DNA of 64,000 nucleotides, taken from Spisula solida. Its lineage: Eukaryota; Mollusca; Bivalvia; Venerida; Mactridae. A model generated the notes under the pieces. The model made no database searches. It had not been told where the DNA came from and was given only the letters and a program-made list of their open reading frames with translations. Positions 55,291 to 64,000 of the stretch are shown here, piece after piece; position 1 is the stretch's first letter, and every line of letters starts with the position of its first letter. The position numbers and the translations under genes were made by a program. The stretch lies in assembly GCA_947247005.1 (NCBI GenBank), contig OX365948.1, positions 42,722,601 to 42,786,600 of the forward strand, written 5' to 3'.

Positions 55291-58103
55291 GAAAGGGTGG
55301 CTGTACGGATGAACTGCTGAGAGCAGCCCTCGAACATTGGTAACTTTACTTTTTTATATATGTCGATCCATGACTATCGAAACGTCGCGAATGTATCAGC
55401 ATCCCGGTTATTATTCTTCACCTGAGAGCCAGTGGGCTTGACTATAATTGTTGGGATGAGTACCAACTCAAACAGTACGTGTACAACTCAAGCTTATATC
55501 ATCAGAATCATAATATTGGTCAGTTGTTTCAAAGTCTTCGGATTTCAATATTGTTGATAATTTGGACATTCATGATACTAAGTAACGAAATCTTATTCTG
55601 TTATCACTATATTGTGACAAAGTGTAAAGTAAATATCCTCGTTCATATTTTTCATAGTTTCCCATGATTTTTGTGACTTTTCATCTTAAAGCGATGTTCA
55701 TTTTTTAAAAATATTTGCATCTTACAATTGATCGATTTGGATAAAAATGGACAAATCAAGATTTAAAACTGTTATGTATTGACATGCCAAATTTCAGTTA
55801 AGCAAAATCTCTCCATAAAAAAATAGTAGTTGCGTTAGGAGTGTAAAGAAAACTTAGTGTATGTATGCTCCCTCTAAAGTACCGCAAATGACAACAACAG
55901 ACTCTACAATGTCGCTGCAGCACGTTCACTCGAAAATAGTCGATTTCCATTATATCCTAGGTACATTGCCTGAAGAATCTCGAAAATAATCTCAGGTTTG
56001 GGGAGTAATATTGTATGTATAACTAATGACTTCACGACTGCTCTCTCAATTTGAATAATCGACTTGTGTTTTAGCGCTACAATAATCTACGACTGTGACC
56101 TGTCCGTCAGTATTTGTATGTATAACTTCTGGCAAAAGAACAACAGAGATCGAATGTTCAGTAATTGCATAATGCTACAAATCAACAGAATAATTACTCC
56201 AATGCGTTCTTTGATGTTCTATTTTACCGAAAGTACAATTGTCTGAATGACATTTCAATGTTACATAATAAAGAGAAAATCATTCCTGAAATACCATTGG
56301 CTGCTCAGTTTGCTTCTCTCCATTTATCTAGAAGTATTGTTTGCTCGGTTTTTTAAATCATTTTACGGGCTTGATTTCCTTCGTAAAATCTTTTAAGATC
56401 CGTCTTTGTTACATACCCCTTCAGATTGAAGTAATTTGAAGCCACTGCGCATGTGCAAATCGACGGTGCCTTTTTCCTGAATTCCGTGCAAGCCACAACG
56501 TGTTATTCTTACTTGTACTACGAAAGGGGTCATTAATAACGAAAACAATTTATAAACACACATTTCTTTGATGGACACCCCTATAAAATGTAATTGTCCA
56601 TTAATGTGACCGTAGTTTGGCAAACACAAAGTCGGTTAGAATTTCCTTCAAGGTTAACTTACCAAAGTCGTTCGCATCATTTGAAGGAAAGATGAATATT
56701 AACGCCATGATGTGAACGTTTGTGGCCGACGATGAGAGGAGATAGTGGTTTAAATAGAAATTGTTTTCACTGTTCCATGTGTTTGTCGTGTGCTATACAT
56801 TCATAAAAAATATAATTATAATATATTATTTTGTTCGATCAGGACTGGAATAATTGGATTATATGTGGTTCAATGTCAATATACTCGTACCGTCAAAAGT
56901 ATTTGGCAGAACACCATGGCGGAGATAAAACGCGCGGCGAATTCTTATGCCAAGATATTACAAGATTTGATTACAGATAAGAAGAAGTACTTTCACAAAT
57001 TCTCAAAGATAATTATATCTGGCTTATCAAAGCAAAAATAGATTTTGTATTTATTTTTAGTCGTTAAATTGGCTTCAACATATATACCAAGAACCATTGT
57101 AAAGATTATTTAACCAGATCGATCACATTTACTGTGTTCATTAAAAATGAATCCAGGTTTTACAAATTAATGTATTTATTTATTGACGATTCATATCAAA
57201 TTCAACATTGACTAATGTTTACGCTAGTTAATTCTTTGATATGCAATGAATGAATCAAAGTAAATTTGTAGTAAAAACTACAACGAAATGCGAATAAGTT
57301 TCATAAAAACCTCTGATAATCAATTCATTTATATTTTTCATTTCATTAAGATACCTTATACTCGTGTTATTAAAATTGTTTCAATGTTTAAAATGTGTTC
57401 CTTCCTTCAGAAATTTACAAAGGTCGTTTTCATTATCGAGGAAGTTATTGTACCAGCTAATAAGCCACTCCATTTCAGCGTGGAATTATGCTCAATGTTA
57501 AATGGGTGAAAATGGAATGCGCGCAGTTAAATAGTACGGGATTTTATCATGTTTAGAATCGAAATAAAAACTCTGTTTTCTTAAACAAAAGATGAGCAGA
57601 TGGGGCAAAAATAACCCATTCCACGTGGTATGTCTACACTGTTTATGAAACAATGCCATACCATCAAATTTTGCTTCCTTAACTAGAATACTAGTAATAC
57701 CAAAATACAAGAAAAAGCCGAAGAAATATGCCCTAAGAATAAACTACTAGGAGAAATTTCGCTAACGCCACAAAACAGTAACTGGTGTGGTGAACGTCAA
57801 TAAAAGCGAATAATTTATTAGCGGTGTTATGTTAGTGATGTGATGGAGGAGCTGGTCGTATGAATAATGACGGTATATAGACCGCAGTAAATCCGATAAG
57901 TTAATGTCAGATTTTATGTGTTGTAATAACCGACTGACAAATACGTACATTTGACGAGATTGTCCAGAAAGCCTAAAAACATCACAAGGAGATTGGTAAG
58001 CAAACAGAATCAGGTGTTTGGAGAATCGTTATGGTTACCTGTTCGTAACACGGAAATAGTCTTGAGAAAAGTTTGAGATGGACGTTATTTAAAGCCAATA
58101 TCC

Positions 58104-58272
58104 CACTGAGCATGTTTGCGCCGGGGATGTACTCCTGATGGAAATAAATGATATTCGGGGGGGGGGGGCGTCGGGACTAGGTTCCTAGTGGACTGTGTGA
58201 AGCTTCGGTGGAGTCATGAGATATTTTGTGACATAAGGAGAAATCGTGAGGCATCGGTAGAACTTGGCTCAA
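58104..58272 (+). repeat. CCCGA-type repeat with 12-G tract, B copy
   Basis: It reads GCGCCGGGGATGTACTCCTG, then ATTC followed by 12 G (58157-58168), CGTCGGGACTAGG and GGAGTCATGAGATATTTTGTG. In A the G tract is 5 long and the GGGGATGTACTCC phrase is missing, so B keeps more of the ancestral unit here. Confidence 0.7.
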
Positions 58273-58274
58273 TA

Positions 58275-58545
58275 TACATGTATCTGTCCACTATGGAAGC
58301 AAGCTATACCAATATTTGACCACTATACAACCGACCACTGTACAAAAGAGCTATGCCAATATTTGACCACTATACATTCGACCCCTATACGAACAAGCTA
58401 TACCAATATTTGACCACTATACAACCGACCACTATACAAACAAGCTATACAAATATTTGACCACTATACCATACCAATATTTGACCACTATATATCTGAA
58501 CCCTATACAAACAAGCTATACAAATATTTGACCACTATACCAATA
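58275..58545 (+). repeat. Eroded 47-bp minisatellite, about 5 units
   Basis: AAGCTATACCAATATTTGAC, CACTATACAACCGACC and variants such as AAGAGCTATGCC occur about five times with gaps. These units are far more diverged than those at 47833-50577. They occupy the same place at the end of B as the large array does at the end of A. Confidence 0.9.
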
Positions 58546-61500
58546 GCATGATTAACAATGTTTATACATATGACATTGCATCGAACCCGCAAACTCCCTA
58601 TTCCAAGACGGACAATAATCATTGCAAGGCTAGTAGAAATTACCTAGTACCGGTAATTGAAACCAAGAAACCAAATATATTCTGATATCTTCCATTGATG
58701 TCTGGATGTTCTATCACCGTATTTATGTTCTAATGTTCTTAACATTGGTATCAGTTTTACATGCAAAATGAGCAACCCAGTAATAGCTTTGTTAGAATTC
58801 TGCACGTGTTTGTTATACATTCTAGGAACATGGGAACTATAAATAGCAAATAATAGAAGTAATAGTCCACACAAGAGGTCATTGTTTCTCCTTTTCATCT
58901 GTTTGTCTGGATAATCGCTATTTAATTTGTTTCTCTATTTGAAAAACTCCTAAACAAGACTACAAAAATATTCTAATTAATAGTTCTAAGTCTTTCCTCT
59001 AGGCAACTAAAAATATAATAATCTGCGTGAATGATTTTAACGTGAGTGCAATTTACTAATATTGGCGGTTTTGCGGTTGGTTTTAGAGACTGACGTATGA
59101 ATGTGTTATTTATTTTAAAAAAACTCGTTCAAGCAAAATAATGATAAAAATTATAACTTATTTAATGCAATATACAATACAGCACCTTTATCAGTGAATA
59201 TACATTCAAACGTGTTTTACACTTGTAATTTAGGCATGGTTAAAACAATTTGAAAGGGATAAACACACGGAAGTCACAATACAATGATGTTAATAGAACT
59301 TATAAAACCATGGATACATTGAAAGTCTAGATCGATTTCGAATAACGATTGATTCACGAGACAAGCAAACATACATAATATGTAATGCATGAAGTAGCTT
59401 CTAGTCAAGACTTGTGGTGAATATGGTGCCAGTACCATGAGCAAATAGGTCAACCACGGATGACAGCAAACACCGCAATCGCTGTTACCCAAGACTTGGT
59501 AGAGGACATGTCTATCAATGTTACATAAATTTATATGCGTCACATTAGTCCAAAGCGACGACACATTTCACTGCCGGAAAACCAACTACAATGCATCTCT
59601 CTTTTACGACAACATCGTGATGTTCAAACAATAATGTTGTGTGCCGGCTACAATGCGAGATCGTTGCCTTTCCTATATAACACCCGCAACACTTATATCA
59701 CTTTTGACATTTGAATGAATATACGTTCTTGGTTGATTCGTTTCATTCTCTAAAGGGAAATTTAATTAGAACAATCCTAAATTGGCAGGAACACATTAAA
59801 ACAATGATATGGTTAAGAACAGACCAATACCATCAACTATGATGCTGGTACAATCACATTATATCGCACCAAGAATAATTATTCTGAATATGTCAACTGA
59901 CAGAATCAAAATAGATGGACCATCATTACACCAAAACCATTCCTGTCTTTATGATAAAGAAAAGTGTTACAAACGTACTTTTTTTCTCGTACAATTTCGT
60001 ACCGTCGGTCTACATGTGGTTAGCGTGTCTGTTTGGGGCAAGTAAAGTTACAGACAATAGCAAATGCTGTTTATTATCATGTGTGTATTCATTACTTGTC
60101 GTATTTAGTGTATATGGGAACAGATGATTACATTGTGTGTGTTACAAGAGCTTTGTTAAATGACACAAACGTGAAGGTGACATCGAACCTCATTTCTTGG
60201 CTTCCCTGCGATTTATTTCCATATCTTCTTACATACGCCGTGTTATTATTTATGATCGTATCCGAATGGAATTTAGTGTACTTCTGTAATAAGAATCAAT
60301 GTAACAGGGTCCACAGATTTGTAACGTTTAGTCTAACAATGTTTTTATTGAAGCAACTTGTAACCTAGTTCCGGATCACCTCTTTTAAAGGTAGTTCCTG
60401 AACTGATTAGCGCATTTCCAGTGACTAGATCGTCTGCATATGACTGAAATACGATCGGCCTATATGTACCGTCGACTGAACGGTCGCATGTTTGAAAGTA
60501 GACTTTGAATCGGTACATTATTTTATATGGCAATACTGACGAGGGATATCACTCACAATAACATACTGGAAGACATAACCCAAATCATATTTCGTCGAGA
60601 TCGATAAGTGACAGGACCAAACTTGATTGTGTCAGAATACCATGGCGTACGATTTGCTGATACGGATTATATATCAAATGGTGCCAAAAATATAGAACAT
60701 CCTGACAACCTTTCATGTTTTGACGTACGTCTAAATAGAACTGTTTGTTTACACTTGGCGGAATGGAGAACAAGATTGATAACAATTTCCAAAAGGTCGA
60801 ATATTACAAAAGCTTTCTTTGTATGCTGAATGAAACTAGAGAAGACAAACAAGAAGGCCCTGATGCCTGTCAAGTATACGTTTCATACTAACGTAATGAA
60901 TTATAAAATACAAGAATACAAGAACGATATTCCAACGCCAAATGTTTCACCAGTGTTGGTGTTTCATCAACGTTGGTGTTCACATATTTGCAGATCTAGA
61001 AAAGCACAAACACTACATTTCTACTTTGTTTGTTTCAGTTATGCTGGCATGAAATCAGAATCATTAGGATGAACGTCAAGGCTATTTAGAATTATATCAG
61101 GCTACAATGGTGGAAGTTTTTTTAATAGTCAATATGTCTGTTTCTGGTCAGGCTCCTGTCTAGTAACTAACTCTTCCGCAAGCAACTCAGCTGAAAACTG
61201 TTTGCTTCCTTTACTGTGTCCGGTTTGTCATTATCATTTGCACGTCATGCGGCGTTTATGTTCGCAGCAAATACAATGTTAGCGCATACCTAGATGAACC
61301 CGAATATCGGACAGGGATATTTAAAAATCAGACTACTTAATTCGACTTCTTTATAAAGTTTCACGTCTAGATTTCGATTTTTTGGATTTTATTTAGTATT
61401 GAATGTATATACATGGGTATGTAATTGAGTGTCTACTGAAATACCAGTTTTCTGCATGAATGAAGTCACAGTGAATTGCTCTCCTGTTTAGCTAACAGGG
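58546..61500. other. Single-copy DNA, no confident gene
   Basis: No internal repeat or paralogue within the window was found. Several open frames of 60-110 codons exist but none has a recognised motif. The most exon-like are at 59809-60040 (separate entry) and at 60033-60368. The latter is a TTG-started frame with one hydrophobic run (DLFPYLLTYAVLLFMIV) that could be a membrane segment. Confidence 0.4.
59809..60040 (+). CDS. Hypothetical first exon, unknown
   Basis: ATG at 59809 with G at +4 opens a 77-codon frame that runs to GGGCAA/GTAAAG, a good splice donor (GT at 60041); the stop TAA is only reached inside the would-be intron. The peptide starts MVKNRPIPSTMMLVQSHYIA and has a C-L-Y-D-K-E-K-C motif near residue 47. 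No signal peptide, no known domain. No acceptor-exon partner was identified, and a frame of this length can be chance. Confidence 0.15.
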
Positions 61501-61696
61501 TAATTTTTATGTTGATCCGGGTCCGTATTAAACACAAACACAACTCCGAAGATATTTTTGTCTAAGAATAAAAATTATGGTTTCATAGACAAAAACAATC
61601 TTAGAAATTTCTTGAAAAACAATCTATGATTTTTAAAAAAATATCTTAGCATTTTTTCCCTATGTTTTACATTTTGGAGACAGTAAAAAAATTGTC
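61501..61696. repeat. TCTAAGA/TCTTAGA motif cluster
   Basis: GTCTAAGAATAA, CAATCTTAGAAA, ATATCTTAGCAT and TTGTCTAAGC occur within about 150 bp in both orientations and continue into the tandem duplication (GTCTAAGAATAA, ACAATCTAAGAC). It may be a decayed array or the arms of an AT-rich foldback. Confidence 0.4.
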
Positions 61697-62632
61697 TAAG
61701 CTGAAACTGTAAGATATGTTTATTTCGTCTAAGAATAAATCTTTAAAAGACAATCTAAGACGCTTTGTGAATTGAGGCATATAATGCTGAATGTTTTTCT
61801 TCTAAGAATAATTTAATTTCGACGAAATGTCGTAAAATGTATCTTCTCAAGTTATTCAAGTTGCTGCTTTATTACAAAAGATTTAAGAATGTAAAATGAA
61901 TACTGAGTAGATATGATGATAAATAATCTAATAATCTCCATTTCACTTGGCTTTATGACTTGTATAATGTAACACTGTATTCCCGAAGGTTTTCATTTTG
62001 ATAGTTTGTGTTGTACGATTCACAAGCTCAGCAAAGCTTCTTATGCGGGGGTTAAGCTGCATTATTTATTCGTTATTTGTGAACATTACTTTAGGGTAAC
62101 ACATTCTGACAGGCAGGTTAAGACAAAAGGTCTCAAAGGGCGTTCAATCATTTCACACATACTTGTTCTGATAGCTTAACCCTGCGGACAACATTGGAAT
62201 ATTCCCAACATTTTGGAAGGAAACGTTTCACATTTTCTGCACCCTTGTGTTCCCAGTGGCTAAACTGGCACTGCCTTTTCTCCTTAATTGTGTTTTACTC
62301 TGTCTATTTCTGTTTCGCATAAGCATTGAGACAAGTTTCAATATGCAATAAAGTACATACCAGACTGGAAGCAGCTTGCGTTGAATTATCGAATTTTCGT
62401 TATGCAACTGAAAAGTTGCATTAGTCTAAGTTTGGTACATTCAATCTGGTATATATCAAGTCGTCAAATAATTTTACCAAATCATATAAAAAATTCATTG
62501 GATCTGTGTTTCATTAAAAGCACTGTCTAATAATATATTCATCAAGCTGTAGTGAATGAATTGGGTGGTCGTAGAGTTTTTAGATTGATTTCAATTGCTG
62601 TTTTTACACTTCGATGATATAGGACTATTGAT
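61697..62632 (+). repeat. Tandem duplication, copy 1
   Basis: From TAAGCTGAAACTGTAAGATA to ATATAGGACTATTGAT, it matches 63064-64000 with few differences; offset about 1367-1368 bp. It has a small palindromic stretch ATGCAACTGAAAAGTTGCAT. The frame open in copy 2 is shifted here by a one-base loss near 62173. Confidence 0.95.
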
Positions 62633-63063
62633 CTCCCTATAACAAGATTACAACCCCTAACAATAATAAAATCGAAAATTTCCAAAAAGTTAATTTATGT
62701 TTTTTTTATTTTTCAAGCTGTTTTCCAATGGTGATTATGAAATAACCTTGACAAAAACAATAGCGCTAGCAAAATACTGTACTGATTTTTTTTAATTAAA
62801 CAAAATTGGAAGTTATTTTTAATTTAGTGACGCTTTACATATTTTCTGCTGCATTTTCATGTCAACGAGTCTAATGATGTAAATTTTAGACAATGTGATC
62901 ACAACAAAAGGATTTAATTCAGTTTTAAAAATGTTCAGATGTGCATAGTTGCCTTTTTTACATCAGATAAGAAGTAATAATAATGCCAATAACGACTTTA
63001 TTTTTTGTGGATTACATACATGTATTTGACAGTAATATCAATGTTCAATATGGTCCACTGGAC
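62633..63063. other. Spacer between tandem copies
   Basis: About 430 bp of AT-rich DNA. If the duplication is a tandem array, this is part of the ~1.37-kb period and should recur beyond the window end. Confidence 0.5.
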
Positions 63064-64000
63064 TAAGCTGAAACTTTAAGATATGTTTATTTCGTCTAAG
63101 AATAATTCTTTAAAAGACAATCTAAGACGCTTTGTGAATTGAGGCACATAATGCTGAATGTTCTTCTTCTAAGAAGAAGTTAATTTCGATGGAATGTCGT
63201 AAAATGTACTTTCTCAAGTTACTCAGTTGCTGCTTTATTACAAAAGATTTAAGAATGTAAAATGAATACTGAGTAAATATGATGATAAATAATCGAATAA
63301 TCTCCATTTCACTAGGCTTTATGACTTGTATAATGTAACACTGTATTCCCATAGGTTCTCATTTTGATAGTCTGTGTTGTACGATTCACAAGCTCAGCAA
63401 AGCTTCTTATGCGGGGGTTAAGCTGTATTATTTATTCGTTATTTGTGAACATTATTATAGGGTAACACATTCTGACATGCAGGTTAAGACAAAAGGTCTC
63501 AAAGGGCGTTCAATCATCTCACACATATTTGTTCTGACTGGCTTAACCATGCGGACAACATTGGAATATTCCCAACATTTTGGAAGGAAACGTTTCACAT
63601 TTTCTGCACCCTTTGTGTTCCCAGTGGCTAAACTGGCACTGCTTTTTCTCCGTAATTGTGTTTTACTCTGTCTATTTCTGTTTCACATAAGCATTGAGAC
63701 AAGTTACAATATGCAATAAAGTACATACCAGACTGGAAGCAGCTTGCGTTGAATTATCGAATTTTCGTTATGCAACTGAAAAGTTGCATTAGTCTAAGTT
63801 TGGTGCATTCAATCTGGTATATATCAAGTCTTCAAATAAATTTACCACATAATATAAAGCATTCATTGGATCTGTGTTTCATTAAAAGCACTGTCTAATA
63901 ATATATTCATCAAGCTGTAGTGAATGAATTGGGTGGTCGTAGAGTTTTTAGATTGGTTTCAACTGCTGTTTTTACACTTCGATGATATAGGACTATTGAT
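63064..64000 (+). repeat. Tandem duplication, copy 2 (cut by window end)
   Basis: Direct repeat of 61697-62632. It contains an ATG-started 80-codon frame (63477-63719) beginning MQVKTKGLKGRSIISHIF with a hydrophobic LLFLRNCVLLCLFLF run. In copy 1 the ATG is AGG and the frame is broken, so coding function is not supported. A polyadenylation-like AATAAA occurs at 63715 in both copies' equivalent position. Confidence 0.95.

Larger units (their letters stand above)
50590..58274. repeat. Segmental duplication, copy B
   Basis: Direct repeat of copy A. B-only features are a minisatellite insertion (53342-54024) and a lengthened G tract (58157-58168). It lacks the mariner, retrotransposon ORF fragment, SINE body, tRNA block and foldback found in A. 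Copy B is about 2 kb shorter mainly because of these. Confidence 0.9.

Noticed and set aside
59455..59509. Minus-strand ATG followed by a short signal-peptide-like stretch (MSSTKSWVTAIAVFAVIR)
   Set aside because: Only 18 codons, the following donor is weak, and there is no downstream exon; such hydrophobic runs are common by chance.
60033..60368. 111-codon frame with a hydrophobic segment
   Set aside because: It starts at TTG, overlaps the donor of the candidate exon at 59809, and has no recognised family; kept only as a remark in the single-copy region entry.

Overview
The window reads as AT-rich, repeat-saturated eukaryotic (animal) DNA. The repeat types suggest a lophotrochozoan, most likely a bivalve mollusc: (GGAC)n microsatellite modules, hairpins with a CTCGCGCTACGCGCTC core, many TIR-only elements, tRNA-derived SINEs, and mariner and non-LTR relics. 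The taxon is inference and no species can be named. There are no bacterial features: no operons, no CRISPR, and no long ATG-started reading frame. No complete host gene is supported. Every open frame is under about 160 codons, and many begin at TTG or GTG. The coding traces I trust are transposon relics. A few exon-like fragments are weaker.

Layout. 1-10660: mostly unique AT-rich DNA with small elements (a 209-bp MITE at 6199-6407, SINE-like pieces, one fragment of the segment family described below). 10661-15042: simple-repeat module, a tandem 568-bp duplication carrying long hairpins, another hairpin, and a ~180-bp tandem repeat with an inverted copy. 15480-18010 and 28430-33630 are paralogous segments (P1, P2) holding decayed, possibly Ig-like, exon relics; 23152-23481 is a third partial relative with an intact frame. 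P2 is split by a ~3-kb block holding a LINE relic, itself split by a 781-bp TIR element that carries two tRNA-like modules, plus a 418-bp mariner-type MITE. 23940-25690 is a ~170-bp satellite split by two elements. 33782-34242 is an inverted sister of the MITE at 24799-25342. 34378-38043 is a TIR element with internal tandem repeats, itself split by a 2.8-kb TIR element.

38044-58545 is a direct segmental duplication, A (38044-47832) and B (50590-58274). Each copy ends in the same 47-bp minisatellite: about 58 units after A, about 5 eroded units after B. Older, diverged copies lie at 18640-21850 (C) and 4865-5165 (D). A and B differ by discrete insertions or deletions (mariner, retrotransposon ORF fragment, SINE body, tRNA-bearing block, foldback element, minisatellite block). 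They therefore act as empty-site controls for each other and date the events relative to the duplication. 58546-61500 looks single-copy, and 61697-64000 holds a ~1.37-kb tandem duplication running off the window.

Alignments, frames and boundaries were read by eye. Percent identities were not computed.
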